A stretch of DNA of 64,000 nucleotides from Clostridiales bacterium (GCA_021205695.1 JAJPXB010000047.1:1-64000), one strand, 5' to 3'. Counted from the first letter of the stretch, positions 34,943 through 44,006 are shown. Notes: a model not told the origin generated them from the sequence alone. A program made the numbers and translations.

Positions 34943-35374
34943 ATGATTTCCACCAGGGGCCGGTATGCCCTGCGTATTATGGTAGAGCTGGCCCTCCATC
35001 CCGGGGATGACTGTATGTCCCTGAAGGAGATCGCCCAGCGACAGGAGATCTCAGAGAAGTATCTGGAGTCCATCGTCAGACGGCTGGTGACTGCCGGGCT
35101 GGTGGCGAGCGTCCGGGGAAAGAACGGCGGCTATCGGCTGACCCGGCCCGCCTCGTCCTACACCGTACTGGAGGTGCTGGAGCTGGCGGAGGAGACGTTG
35201 GCCCCTGTCACCTGCCTGGAGGGAGAGGAGCCGTGTCCCCGGTCGGACAAGTGCCTGGTGCTACCCATCTGGCAGGGGCTGAATCAGGTCATCCGGGATT
35301 ATCTGTCCGGCATCACTCTGGAGCAGCTCGTTCAGCAGACCGCCGGAAAGGGCCTGTCTACCGACTATATCTGA
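34943..35374 (+). CDS. Rrf2/IscR-family transcriptional regulator
   Basis: A winged-helix repressor of about 143 residues. ISTRGRYALRIMVELALHPG opens the DNA-binding domain, EIAQRQEISEKYLESIVRRL is the recognition helix and VRGKNGGYRL the wing. Three Cys follow in CLEGEEPCPRSDKC near residue 93, the place where IscR binds a [2Fe-2S] cluster, so it may sense iron-sulfur status or redox; Rrf2 members without clusters such as CymR respond to cysteine metabolism. An in-frame GTG three bases upstream of the ATG is an equal start candidate. The HMA protein follows 43 bp later. Confidence 0.88.
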   Translation: MISTRGRYALRIMVELALHPGDDCMSLKEIAQRQEISEKYLESIVRRLVTAGLVASVRGKNGGYRLTRPASSYTVLEVLELAEETLAPVTCLEGEEPCPRSDKCLVLPIWQGLNQVIRDYLSGITLEQLVQQTAGKGLSTDYI

Positions 35375-35417
35375 TTGCGGAAAGAACCGGGCAGCTTGAA
35401 CCGGAAGGAGGCGCACC

Positions 35418-35792
35418 ATGGGAACTGTGATCGTTGTCGTCATTCTGGCGGCCGCCTGTGTTTTTGGCGTGTACAGCTATGTGAAAAAGCTGAGAAAGGG
35501 CGGCGGATGCTGCGGAGAGCATGAGGAGACGGTGAAAAAGGTCCGTGTGGCGGACCGGGACAAATCCCATTACCCCTACCGGGCGGTGGTGCGCATCGAG
35601 GGCATGACCTGCAGCAACTGCGCCAGCCGGGTGCAGAATGCGCTCAACGCGATGGAGGGGACCTGGGCGGAGGTGGATCTGGGGGACCGGCGGGCGGCCC
35701 TGCGGCTGAAGCAGCCGCCGGACGAGGCCGCCATCCGCAAAACGGTGAACGCCCTGGGCTACACCGTCCTGTCCGTCCGCGCGGAGGAGTGA
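35418..35792 (+). CDS. Membrane-anchored heavy-metal-associated (HMA) domain protein
   Basis: A 124-residue protein with one N-terminal membrane segment (residues 4-22), a Gly-Cys-Cys-rich GGGCCGEHEE linker, and a C-terminal HMA fold with GMTCSNCASRVQNAL near residue 66. The CxxC binds Cu(I) or a similar soft metal ion, as in CopZ and in copper ATPase domains. Being tethered, it may hand metal to a membrane partner. AAGGAGG lies in front of the ATG. It is probably co-transcribed with the Rrf2 regulator. Confidence 0.83.
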   Translation: MGTVIVVVILAAACVFGVYSYVKKLRKGGGCCGEHEETVKKVRVADRDKSHYPYRAVVRIEGMTCSNCASRVQNALNAMEGTWAEVDLGDRRAALRLKQPPDEAAIRKTVNALGYTVLSVRAEE

Positions 35793-35836
35793 CATTTCTC
35801 CGGAGGGCAAAAGCACATCTGCAACAGAAAAGACAG

Positions 35837-35879
35837 TTCCCGGCAGACGGTCACAGACTTTGTGACGGCCTGCCGGGAA
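35837..35879. terminator. Two-tier hairpin between convergent genes
   Basis: An outer 10-bp stem TTCCCGGCAG/CTGCCGGGAA and an inner GTCACA/TGTGAC stem. It lacks a T-run, so it may be a weak terminator or an end-protecting structure. Confidence 0.45.
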
Positions 35880-35905
35880 TTCTGCGTTCCGGAGAACGCG
35901 CCGCC

Positions 35906-36835
35906 TCACTCCTCCGGCAGAGGAACCGGCTCCAGCGCCAGACGGCGAAGCTGGGCGAGAAACCAGTCCGGCAGGGGACAGGCGAGGCGTATCGTCTCTC
36001 CGGTGGTGGGATGTCGGAAGGTCAGGGCCCGGGCGTGGAGGCACTGTCCCACCAGACCGGGCACCGGTTTTTTCGCCCCATAGACCGTGTCCCCCAGCAG
36101 GGGATGGCCGACGAAGGCCAGATGGACGCGGATCTGGTGGGTGCGTCCCGTCTCCAGCCGACAGCGGAGATAGGTGCAGCCTGTGCCCCGGCCCAGGACC
36201 TGCCAGTGGGTCACTGCCGGACGGCCTGCGGGATCGACCGCCATCCGCTTCCGATCTGTCCGATGGCGGGCGATAGGAGCGCTGATCGTCCCGGCGTCCT
36301 CCCGGAGACAGCCCACGGCGATGGCCTCGTAGGTGCGGGCCAGGGAGTGGTCCTGTAGCTGAGCGGAGAGGGCCAGATGGGCGGCGTCATTTTTTGCGGC
36401 GATGATGAGACCGCTGGTGTCCCGGTCGATGCGGTGGACGATGCCGGGGCGGAGCTGTCCGTTGATGCCGGAGAGGGAGTCTCCGCAGTGGTACAGAAGG
36501 GCGTTGACCAGCGTGCCGTCCGGGTGCCCCGGGGCGGGATGCACCACCATCCCCACCGGCTTGTTCACCACGATCACATCTGCGTCCTCATAGACCACGT
36601 CCAGGAGGATGTCCTGGGGCAGCACGTCCAGAGGCTCCGGCTCGGGTAGCTCCACCCGGAGAACGGTGCCCGCCTCCAGGCGGTCGTTTTTTTTCAGGGG
36701 CCTGCCGTCGGCGGTGACAGCGCCCTGCTCCAGCAGCCGCTGGGCGGCGGAGCGGGACAGGCCCTCCACCGCCTCGGCCAGAAGCTGGTCCGCCCGCTGG
36801 CCGGAGCGCTCCGCTGTCAGCAGCAGGGGGGTCAC
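35906..36835 (-). CDS. RluA/RluD-family RNA pseudouridine synthase
   Basis: A 309-residue enzyme that makes pseudouridine in rRNA or tRNA. An S4 RNA-binding domain (SAAQRLLEQGAVTADGRPLKKNDRL) covers residues 15-70, followed by DVIVVNKPVGMVVHPAPGH and the catalytic motif GIVHRIDRDTSGLIIAAKN near 133, then GRTHQIRVHLAFVGHPLLGD near 245. The start is a GTG at 36833-36835 overlapping the lspA stop (GTGA), with GGAGGGA six bases upstream. Which uridines are modified cannot be read from sequence. Confidence 0.92.
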   Translation of the reverse strand: MTPLLLTAERSGQRADQLLAEAVEGLSRSAAQRLLEQGAVTADGRPLKKNDRLEAGTVLRVELPEPEPLDVLPQDILLDVVYEDADVIVVNKPVGMVVHPAPGHPDGTLVNALLYHCGDSLSGINGQLRPGIVHRIDRDTSGLIIAAKNDAAHLALSAQLQDHSLARTYEAIAVGCLREDAGTISAPIARHRTDRKRMAVDPAGRPAVTHWQVLGRGTGCTYLRCRLETGRTHQIRVHLAFVGHPLLGDTVYGAKKPVPGLVGQCLHARALTFRHPTTGETIRLACPLPDWFLAQLRRLALEPVPLPEE

Positions 36836-37320
36836 TTCTGCTCCCTCCTCCCGGCAGAGGGCTTTTCCTCCTCCCGCCAGAACAGGACGATGTAGGCGGC
36901 CAGAAGGATGCCGCCCACCACCACGCAACAGTCCGCCACGTTGAACACGGCGAAGCTGACAAACAGCACCTCGATCATGTCGGTGACATAGCCAAAGAAG
37001 ACCCGGTCGATGAGATTGCCCACTGCCCCCGCCAGGACCAGCGTCAGCATCCACTGGCAGAAGGGACGGGGCAGCCACGCCTTCCAGATGGCGACCGCCA
37101 GAAGGACGGATACGGCGAAGCTCAGCGCCGCCAGTACCGGGGTAAAGCCGCTGAATGCGGAAAAGGCCATGCCGGTGTTCTCCACATAGGTCAGCCCCAG
37201 TATCCCTGGAATGACCACAAGAGTGCCCTGCCCGGCCAGAAAGGCGCGGGTCAGATACTTTGTCACCTGGTCGATGACCACCAGCAGGGCGGCAACCAGG
37301 TAGTAAACTGTGGCGCTCAT
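36832..37320 (-). CDS. lspA: Lipoprotein signal peptidase II
   Basis: Cleaves the signal peptide of lipid-modified prolipoproteins in the membrane. The 162-residue protein has four membrane segments, the VIDQVTKYL start, NTGMAFS near residue 48, and the catalytic aspartates in GAVGNLIDRVFFGYVTDMIEV near 100 and FAVFNVADCCVVVG near 124. It is coupled to both neighbours by 4-base overlaps. Confidence 0.95.
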   Translation of the reverse strand: MSATVYYLVAALLVVIDQVTKYLTRAFLAGQGTLVVIPGILGLTYVENTGMAFSAFSGFTPVLAALSFAVSVLLAVAIWKAWLPRPFCQWMLTLVLAGAVGNLIDRVFFGYVTDMIEVLFVSFAVFNVADCCVVVGGILLAAYIVLFWREEEKPSAGRREQK

Positions 37321-39368
37321 CCCCGCTTCCCTCGGGTGTCCGTGAGATAGTAGGGCCGAACCAGGCTTTTGCTCTCAGCGGCCGGAGCCTTCTCCGCCGG
37401 GGTGTCTGTCCGGCGTTTGCCCTTGCCGCTGTGAGGGCTGGGACGGCTGCTCCGGGGCTTGGACTGCTCCAGCACAGCGGCGGCCTTGGGCGGAGGCGTC
37501 TGGGCGCTCTGTCCCTTGCCATTGGAGCGCCGCTGGCGGCGGGAGGGCTGCCCCGCCTGCTGTCTGCCGTCCTTCCGGCTCTCCTGGGAGCGCTGCGGTT
37601 CCTGCTTTGTCTGTGTTGGCTGTTGTTTCTCCTGCCGGGCAGACTGGCCCTGGACGGGATTTTGCGCGTCGGAGGCATCCCGTCCCCGGCGATGGGAGCG
37701 GCGGGACTCCTGCCGGGCGGCGGGCTCCTCCTCCGTGCGGCCCTTCAGAAACATCCGGGCGGTGGCGTCCATCACTCTGCCCCCTGCAAGGGGGCCCTTT
37801 CGCTTGGCCTGATCCAGCCGGTCATAGCCCAGCTCGTCGGCAAAATCGGGCAGGGCCAGCAGCTCGTCCAGGGCGGCGGCGGAATAAGGCTTCCGAGCGG
37901 CGGGGTGGGAGGTGGCCCGGTGGCGAATCAGGTCGCTGTAATCGCCCACGTCCTCCTCGGGACGGAGCACCGGCTCCTCGGACAGAGCGGGCTTCCTCCG
38001 GGCTTTGGCTTCCCCTGCCGGGGCGGGGGCTGCGGCCTCCGGGGCCTGGGACGGGCCGATGGACTGCTTGCGCCTGCTGCCCTTTTCTGCCCCGGACTGG
38101 ACGGGCTGAGCGGTGACGGCGGGGGCTTTCTCCCGGCTCTCCCGGCGCTTTTTGCTCTGCTCCCGGGCGGCCTCTCTGGCCTCGGCGTCCTCCGGGTTGA
38201 TCCTCCGGCCCTTTTTGTCTGTCACAGGCACTTCCATCTCCTCCATTGGGTAGGGGTGCTGGCTGACCTCGGGGATACGTCGTCCCAATTGCTTCTCGAT
38301 GGCGGACAGCTCCTCCAGCTCGCTGGCGTCACAGAAGGAGATGGCGACACCGTCCAGCCCTGCCCGGCCTGTCCGGCCGATGCGGTGGACGTAGGTTTCC
38401 GGCACGTCGGGGAGGTTGTAGTTCACCACGCAGGACAGGGCCTCGATATCCAGGCCCCGGGCGGCGATGTCGGTGGCCACCAGGACGCGGAGCTTTCCCG
38501 CTTTGAAGTCTGCGAGAGCGGCCTGACGGGCGGTCTGGGACTTGTTGCCGTGGATGGCGGCGGCGGAGATGCCCGCCCGCTCCAGATCCCGGGCCACCCG
38601 GTTGGCCCCATGCTTCGTCCGGGTAAAGACCAGGACGGAGGAGTAGTCCCGCTGGTTCAGCAGCCAGGTCAGCAGCTTGATTTTTTTGCTCTTGTCGGTG
38701 CGGTAGAGGCTCTGGTCGATGGCCTCTACCGTGGAGTTGACGGGATCGACGGCGATGCGCACCGGGTCGTGGAGCAGCTCGTCCACCAGACTGCGCACCT
38801 CTTTCGGCATGGTGGCGGAGAAGAACAGGGTCTGCTTTTTCTCCGGCAGCCATTTCAGGATCTTCCTGACGTCATGGATAAAGCCCATGTCCAGCATACG
38901 GTCCGCCTCATCCAGGACGAAGATCTCCAGGGCGGAGAGGTCGATGTGCCCCTGCTGGTAGAGGTCGGCCAGACGTCCGGGGGTGGCCACGAGGATGTCG
39001 GTGCCCTTTTCCAGCGCCTCCACCTGGGGCCCCTGGCCCACGCCGCCGAAGATGACGGTGCTGCGCAGGGGAAGATGGGCGCCGTAGGCTACAAAGCAGT
39101 CCTGGTTCTGGATGGCCAGCTCCCGGGTGGGGGTGAGCACCAGAGCGCGGATGGGGTGCCCGTCCAGGTGCTCCCGGTCTAAGCGGATGAGGATGGGAAC
39201 GGCAAAGGCGCAGGTCTTGCCCGTGCCCGTCTGGGCGCAGCCCAGCACGTCCCGGCCCTGGAGGGCGGGGGGAATGGCCTTTTCCTGGATAGGGGTGGGC
39301 GTCTCGTAGCCCTGCTCCTTCAGGGCCTGGAGGATCTCAGCAGGTAAATTCAGTTCGGTAAAGTTCAC
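37317..39368 (-). CDS. DEAD-box RNA helicase with long basic tail
   Basis: An ATP-dependent RNA helicase of 683 residues. The Q motif with ETPTPIQEKAIPP, AQTGTGKT (I), PTRELA (Ia), the DEAD motif VLDEADRMLDMG, SAT (III), and VATDIAARGLDI and HRIGRTGRAG (V and VI) lie in the first 370 residues, as in RhlE/CshA. The remaining ~310 residues are low-complexity, rich in Lys, Arg, Gln, Ser and Pro, likely an RNA-binding tail and unusually long. The gene heads an operon with lspA and the pseudouridine synthase and has a promoter 135 bp upstream with a hairpin in the leader (39443-39463). Confidence 0.92.
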   Translation of the reverse strand: MNFTELNLPAEILQALKEQGYETPTPIQEKAIPPALQGRDVLGCAQTGTGKTCAFAVPILIRLDREHLDGHPIRALVLTPTRELAIQNQDCFVAYGAHLPLRSTVIFGGVGQGPQVEALEKGTDILVATPGRLADLYQQGHIDLSALEIFVLDEADRMLDMGFIHDVRKILKWLPEKKQTLFFSATMPKEVRSLVDELLHDPVRIAVDPVNSTVEAIDQSLYRTDKSKKIKLLTWLLNQRDYSSVLVFTRTKHGANRVARDLERAGISAAAIHGNKSQTARQAALADFKAGKLRVLVATDIAARGLDIEALSCVVNYNLPDVPETYVHRIGRTGRAGLDGVAISFCDASELEELSAIEKQLGRRIPEVSQHPYPMEEMEVPVTDKKGRRINPEDAEAREAAREQSKKRRESREKAPAVTAQPVQSGAEKGSRRKQSIGPSQAPEAAAPAPAGEAKARRKPALSEEPVLRPEEDVGDYSDLIRHRATSHPAARKPYSAAALDELLALPDFADELGYDRLDQAKRKGPLAGGRVMDATARMFLKGRTEEEPAARQESRRSHRRGRDASDAQNPVQGQSARQEKQQPTQTKQEPQRSQESRKDGRQQAGQPSRRQRRSNGKGQSAQTPPPKAAAVLEQSKPRSSRPSPHSGKGKRRTDTPAEKAPAAESKSLVRPYYLTDTRGKRG

Positions 39369-39501
39369 GGGGATTCGGTTCCTTCTCTTTCATATTTGGC
39401 GGCCCCCATGGCCGGGACGCCGGATATTTTACACAAAAGCGGCAGGCAGGGAAGACCTGCCTGTGGAATACCATGGATATGATTCCAAATTATCTGTAAA
39501 T

Positions 39502-39530
39502 AGTATAACAGGTTTTGCGGGTCAAAACAA
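39502..39530 (-). promoter_or_regulatory. Promoter of the helicase-lspA-rluD-like operon
   Basis: On the minus strand TTGTTT (39525-39530), 17 bases, TATACT (39502-39507). The resulting leader of about 130 nt contains an 8-bp stem, CAGGCAGG/CCTGCCTG. Confidence 0.65.
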
Positions 39531-39582
39531 GGCGAAAGTGAAGATGAGGCGGGGAAATCGGGGAAAGTCAGGAATTAGCGGT

Positions 39583-40707
39583 TCACCCCGCCCCCAGCTC
39601 CCGGCAGCAGTCGTCCAGGGCCTGCAAAAAGCCGTCCAGCTCCGCCTCGGTGGTGAGATGGCTGAGACTGACCCGCCAGGAGGACAGGGCGTTGCGCTGG
39701 TCCCCGGTGAGGGCCATCACTGCGCCGGACGGCTCTCCGTTCCGGGCGCAGGCGGAGCGGACGGAGACGCAGACCCCGCGCTTCCCCATCTCCCGCTGGA
39801 GAACGGTGCCCAGGACGCCCCGGACGCTGAGATTCAGGATATAGGGAGAGGCGTCCGCCGGACTGTTGATGCGTACCTGGGGGCGGCGGCTCAGCGCCTC
39901 CCGGAGCCGGGTGTTCAGGGCGGCGACCCGTCCCAGCCGCTCCTCCCGATGGGACAGGGCCAGAGAGAGTGCGGTCTCCGTCGCCGCGGCCAGAGCCAGG
40001 GCAGGGGTGCCACTGCGGGCCTCCGTTGCGCTGGCGCCTCCGTGGATCTGCGGGGCCAGGGGCACGCATCCCCGCTTGAGCAGCAGGCCGCTGCCGTTCA
40101 ACCCATAGAACTTGTGGGGCGCGATGCTCACCGTGTCCGCCCCGGCGAAGGACAAATCCAGCTTGCCCACCGCCTGGACGGCGTCCACATGGAACCGGCA
40201 GCCGGGGAATTGCCGGAGCAGCTCCCCCATCTCCCGGATGGGCTGAACCACCCCCGTCTCGCTGTCCACGGCGCAGACCGTCGCCAGCACCGTGTCCTCC
40301 CGTACAAGATCGGGGAGCTGGGCCAGATCCACCTTGCCGTCCGGACACAGAGGCAGCTCCTCCACCTGATAGCCCTGCCCCTCCAGCCAGGTCAGCGCGC
40401 CCCGGACGGAGGGGTGCTCCAGCGGAGTGGTGAGGATATGCCGTCCCCCGGAGGGATTGGCCTGCACCAGACCCTTGACCGCCAGGTTGTTGGACTCGCT
40501 GGCCCCGGAGGTGTAGATCACATCTCCCGGCCCCACATCCAGAAGGGCGGCGACAGAGCCGGTGATTCGGGCCAGCTCCGCCCGAGCCGCCCGACCCATG
40601 GGGTGCCGGGCGTTGGGATTGGCGGGAAAGCGGGCTTCCGTCTCGCAGAAGGCCGCCAGCACTGCCGGGTCTGCCGGGGTGTTGGCGGCGTAGTCCAGAT
40701 AGATCAT
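39583..40707 (-). CDS. Cysteine desulfurase (NifS/IscS-like)
   Basis: A PLP enzyme that removes sulfur from cysteine as a bound persulfide. The 374-residue protein has MIYLDYAANTP at the start, TSGASESNNLAVKG, FHVDAVQAVGKL, the PLP lysine in SIAPHKFYGLNGSGLL near residue 200, and a catalytic Cys in SVRSACARNGEPSG near 320. Overlapping genes tcdA and mnmA precede it, so it most likely supplies sulfur to MnmA, as YrvO does in Bacillus subtilis. Confidence 0.92.
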   Translation of the reverse strand: MIYLDYAANTPADPAVLAAFCETEARFPANPNARHPMGRAARAELARITGSVAALLDVGPGDVIYTSGASESNNLAVKGLVQANPSGGRHILTTPLEHPSVRGALTWLEGQGYQVEELPLCPDGKVDLAQLPDLVREDTVLATVCAVDSETGVVQPIREMGELLRQFPGCRFHVDAVQAVGKLDLSFAGADTVSIAPHKFYGLNGSGLLLKRGCVPLAPQIHGGASATEARSGTPALALAAATETALSLALSHREERLGRVAALNTRLREALSRRPQVRINSPADASPYILNLSVRGVLGTVLQREMGKRGVCVSVRSACARNGEPSGAVMALTGDQRNALSSWRVSLSHLTTEAELDGFLQALDDCCRELGAG

Positions 40708-41474
40708 GGCCGACGCGCCTCAGAGCCGGAGAGCGCCCGGACGACCTCCCCTGCGGCGATCAGTCCCGCCACGGCGGGGACAAAGGCGTTGCTCCCCGGC
40801 GTCTGGCGGCGGGGCGTGCCGCTTCGGGAGGTGTCTGCGGGACAGACATCGTCGGCTTCACAGCCTGTCGCGCTGTTCTCCAGAGGAGTCAGGGGCGGCT
40901 CTCTGGAGTAGACCACCTTCAGATGGTAAATGCCCCGCTTTTTCAGCTCCTTGCGCATGACCCGGGCCAGGGGGCAGACGGAGGTTTGGGAGATGTCCGC
41001 CACCTCAAAGGCGGTGGGGTCGAGCTTGTTCCCGGCTCCCATGGAGCTGATGATGGGGACGCCCGCCCGAACGGCCTGCTCCGCCAGCTCCAGCTTGCCG
41101 GTCACCGTGTCAATTGCGTCGATGATATAGTCATAGTCGGCAAAGCGAAACTGTCCCGCCGTCTCCGGCGTGTAAAAGGTCCTGTAGACCGTGACCCGGC
41201 AGTCTGGGTTGATCTCCTCCACCCGCTGGCGGGCGGCGTCCACCTTGTACTGTCCCAGCGTCCTATGGGTGGCGATGATCTGGCGGTTCAGGTTGGAGAG
41301 GCAAACCCGATCGTCGTCGATCAGGTCCAGCGCCCCCACGCCGCTCCGGGCCAGGGCCTCCACTGCATAGCCTCCCACGCCTCCGATGCCAAAGACGGCC
41401 ACCCGGGCGCGGGCCAGCCTGTCCATGCCCTCCCTGCCAAGGAGAAGCTCCGTTCTGGAAAACTGATTCAGCAT
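40704..41474 (-). CDS. tcdA: tRNA threonylcarbamoyladenosine dehydratase TcdA
   Basis: An E1-like enzyme that uses ATP to cyclise t6A37 in tRNA to ct6A. The 256-residue protein shows FSRTELLLGREGMDRL, AVFGIGGVGGYAVEALARSGV near residue 26, DDDRVCLSNLNRQI near 52, YIIDAIDTVTGKLEL, and SSMGAGNKLDPT near 130. A Cys-x5-Cys pattern late in the protein is also typical. The start overlaps the mnmA stop by 7 bp and the stop overlaps the desulfurase start by 4 bp. Confidence 0.9.
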   Translation of the reverse strand: MLNQFSRTELLLGREGMDRLARARVAVFGIGGVGGYAVEALARSGVGALDLIDDDRVCLSNLNRQIIATHRTLGQYKVDAARQRVEEINPDCRVTVYRTFYTPETAGQFRFADYDYIIDAIDTVTGKLELAEQAVRAGVPIISSMGAGNKLDPTAFEVADISQTSVCPLARVMRKELKKRGIYHLKVVYSREPPLTPLENSATGCEADDVCPADTSRSGTPRRQTPGSNAFVPAVAGLIAAGEVVRALSGSEARRP

Positions 41475-42598
41475 GACGGCAAACCGCCCCCGTTCTCGTT
41501 CTCCGGCGGGACGTCCACGATGGTCCCGCCGCCCACGACGATGTCTCCGTCGTAAAATACCGCCGCCTGGCCCACGGTGGCCGCCCGCTGGGGCTGGTCG
41601 AAGGTGAGCCGCACCCGGTCCTCCCCCTCCGGGGAGAGAGTGGCCCACTGCTCCCGCTGGCGGTAGCGGAGCCTGGCCTTCACCCGCATGGGGGCCGTCA
41701 GGGCGGAGACGGCGATCCAGTTCAGCTCTCCCACCAGCACCGTCCGGGAAAACAGCGCCTCGTTGGGGCCGACGGAGACGGTATTGGCCGCCATATCCTT
41801 CCGGCAGACGTACACCGGCGCCCCCATGGCCAGGTTCAGCCCCTTCCGTTGGCCCAGGGTGTACCGCACCGCTCCCCGGTGACGGCCCACCACCTGCCCG
41901 GAGAGGTCGAGAAAATCTCCCTCCGGGTAGCGCTTTCCCGTGTACCGCTCCATGAACCCGGCGTAATCCCCGTCGGGGACAAAGCAGATGTCCTGGCTGT
42001 CGTGCTTGCGGGCATTGCAGAAGCCCAGCTCCCGGGCGACTGCACGGGTCTCCTCCTTGGTCATCTCTCCCAGGGGGAAGCGGATGCGGGAGAGCTGCTC
42101 CTGGGTGAGCATATAGAGGACGTAGCTCTGATCCTTGCCCTCGTCCAACGCCTTTTCCAGCAGCCAGCGGCCGGTGTCCTCGTCCCGGCGGATGCGGGCA
42201 TAGTGGCCGGTGACCACCCAGGTGAGCCCCTGCTCGTCGGCGTAGCGGAGGAGCTTGTCGAACTTCATGTACCGGTTGCAGTCGATACAGGGGTTGGGCG
42301 TGCCTCCCGCCTCGTAGACGCGGACAAACTTGTCGATGATCTGCGCCCGGAAATCCACCGTATAGTCCACCACCGTATAGGGGATGTCCAGTTGGAAGGC
42401 CACCTGGCTGGCGTCGTCCACGTCCTGCTCCGAGCAGCAGGTGTGGAACCGGCTCAGTCCCACGTCACTGTTGGTGTAGAGCCGCATGGTGACCCCCCGG
42501 CAGCGGCAGCCCCGGCGCAGCATCAGGGCGGCGGCCACAGAGCTGTCCACCCCGCCGCTCATGGCAATCAGAGCGCTTTCGCCCGTCGGCTGAACCAT
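41468..42598 (-). CDS. mnmA: tRNA 2-thiouridine(34) synthase MnmA
   Basis: Adds sulfur to U34 of Lys, Glu and Gln tRNAs. The 376-residue protein has the ATP PP-loop SGGVDSSVAA near residue 14, the first catalytic Cys in TPNPCIDCNRYMKF near 99, VVTGHYARI, KDQSYVLYMLTQEQL and the second Cys in KHDSQDICFVPDGDY near 202, plus LGQRKGL. It leads an operon with tcdA and a cysteine desulfurase, which gathers two tRNA anticodon-loop modifications and the sulfur donor. Confidence 0.95.
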   Translation of the reverse strand: MVQPTGESALIAMSGGVDSSVAAALMLRRGCRCRGVTMRLYTNSDVGLSRFHTCCSEQDVDDASQVAFQLDIPYTVVDYTVDFRAQIIDKFVRVYEAGGTPNPCIDCNRYMKFDKLLRYADEQGLTWVVTGHYARIRRDEDTGRWLLEKALDEGKDQSYVLYMLTQEQLSRIRFPLGEMTKEETRAVARELGFCNARKHDSQDICFVPDGDYAGFMERYTGKRYPEGDFLDLSGQVVGRHRGAVRYTLGQRKGLNLAMGAPVYVCRKDMAANTVSVGPNEALFSRTVLVGELNWIAVSALTAPMRVKARLRYRQREQWATLSPEGEDRVRLTFDQPQRAATVGQAAVFYDGDIVVGGGTIVDVPPENENGGGLPSC

Positions 42599-42673
42599 GC
42601 GCTTACCCCCTTATTTGGTATGTTTATAACAATATCATAATATAGCAATCGCAGGGGATTGTCAATCGGGGCC

Positions 42674-43789
42674 TCATTTCTCCAGTGCTGTCCCCGGATA
42701 GTAGTGGGCCAGGATGTCCTGATAGCTGCTCCCCTCCGCCGCCATGGTGTTGGCCCCGTACTGGCTCATCCCCACTCCATGGCCGTAGCCGGTGACGTAG
42801 AAGGTGACGGCGTCCTCTCCGCACTCCACCCCGAAGTGGGGGGAGCGCAGACCGCAGAGGGTGCGCAGGTCGCTCCCGGTGACCTCCACGCCCCCCACCG
42901 GGACGGACAGAACTGCCCCGCTGCTGTCCGTCTCGGCTGCGCCAAACCAGCCGGAGCAGTCCCCGGAGAGGTCGGCGTCGGGATATGCAGCCAGAAAAAG
43001 GTCGGAGAACTCCTGGGCGGAAAAAGAGACTACGCTGTAATAGTTGGGGGTGTCCGCCGCGCTCTCCGGGCTGGAAACAGAGGTAAGATAGGGAAGATCG
43101 GCGCCCCAGACTTCTTGCGCGGAGCGGGTGGAGCCCGCCGAGGCGGCGTGGAACACGGTGAGCGCTGCCGCCCCCTCCCAGGTGAGAATTTCTCCGGCAG
43201 TGTCCTCCACCGCCGCAGTGATTTTTGCGGCGTATGCATCCCCTTCGTCCTCTGCCCAGGCCGCCAGCCGATCGGCCCGGGAGATCCAGGCCTGACAGCA
43301 GCTGTAATCGGTGCAGATGTCCGCCTCCGGGTGAGCGCCCTTCGTGTGGCTGATCTGATAACAGGTGTAGGTCCGGGCGGCCACCGCCTGGGCTTTGAGG
43401 GCCTCCGGCGCAAAGGAGGCGGGCATCTCGGCGGCGACCACGCCCCAGAGGTAGTCCTCCAGCGCCATCTCCTCCACCGCGCCGTCCGGCAGCAGCACCG
43501 TCAGCGTCTCCGGAACCAGAGCGTCCTGCGCCTGTGCGCTCTCCTCCCGGGTGATCCCCTCCGAAGAAGCGTTCTCCGTATCGGTGCCGTCATCTGCCGT
43601 TGCGGGCGATGTGGCCGCCGGATCGGCCTCGGCGGCCTCCGAATCGACCTGCGTATCATCGGCAGGCTCGTCCGAGGCCAGGGCGGTCTGGACGGGAAAG
43701 GAGAGGGGCTCCTCGGGGAGTGCGGTCAGGGACAGCAGCAGGACGGACAGGGTCAGAGCCAGGGATAATGCGGCCACACGATGCAGCAA
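42674..43789 (-). CDS. spoIID: Stage II sporulation protein D-like peptidoglycan hydrolase
   Basis: SpoIID is a lytic transglycosylase needed for engulfment of the forespore. The 372-residue protein has a signal or anchor helix (about residues 5-25), an acidic low-complexity linker to about residue 90, then the domain: MALEDYLWGVVAAEMPASFAPEALKAQAVAARTY with the catalytic Glu, YSCCQAW, VFHAASAGSTRSAQEVWG, and YVTGYGHGVGMSQYGA near the end. A TTG start seven bases after AAGGAGGT is preferred; a longer frame to 43852 would bury that site. Transcribed divergently from citrate synthase. Confidence 0.9.
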   Translation of the reverse strand: MLHRVAALSLALTLSVLLLSLTALPEEPLSFPVQTALASDEPADDTQVDSEAAEADPAATSPATADDGTDTENASSEGITREESAQAQDALVPETLTVLLPDGAVEEMALEDYLWGVVAAEMPASFAPEALKAQAVAARTYTCYQISHTKGAHPEADICTDYSCCQAWISRADRLAAWAEDEGDAYAAKITAAVEDTAGEILTWEGAAALTVFHAASAGSTRSAQEVWGADLPYLTSVSSPESAADTPNYYSVVSFSAQEFSDLFLAAYPDADLSGDCSGWFGAAETDSSGAVLSVPVGGVEVTGSDLRTLCGLRSPHFGVECGEDAVTFYVTGYGHGVGMSQYGANTMAAEGSSYQDILAHYYPGTALEK

Positions 43790-43921
43790 AATGGGGACCT
43801 CCTTGCAAAAAACAGATTTTACCATGGGTAAAAATGGGGTAAGGACGGACAAAATGACAACTGTTTTTTACGAAAAGTGACGGAATTAAAGCAAATAATG
43901 CACTTTGGCGGAGCAACTGCG

Positions 43922-43951
43922 TTGACTTCTGCCCGCTGGACGTGGTATACT
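43922..43951 (+). promoter_or_regulatory. Promoter of the citrate synthase gene
   Basis: TTGACT (43922-43927), 18 bases, TATACT (43946-43951), 55 bp before the start. Confidence 0.75.
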
Positions 43952-44006
43952 GTCATCATAGTGAGTAAGGGCGTCATACGCCCGAGAGAGAAGAGGCACA
44001 GCTGTG

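Noticed and set aside
36687..36694. An A8 run (on the coding strand) in the pseudouridine synthase gene as a third slippage switch
   Set aside because: It encodes the Lys-Lys-Asn of the conserved S4-domain segment PLKKNDRL and occurs in a housekeeping gene. Eight A is common and no switching logic is apparent.
39443..39463. Hairpin in the helicase leader as a terminator
   Set aside because: The 8-bp CAGGCAGG/CCTGCCTG stem has no T-run on either side and lies in the 5' leader of the helicase operon; it was noted only as a leader structure.
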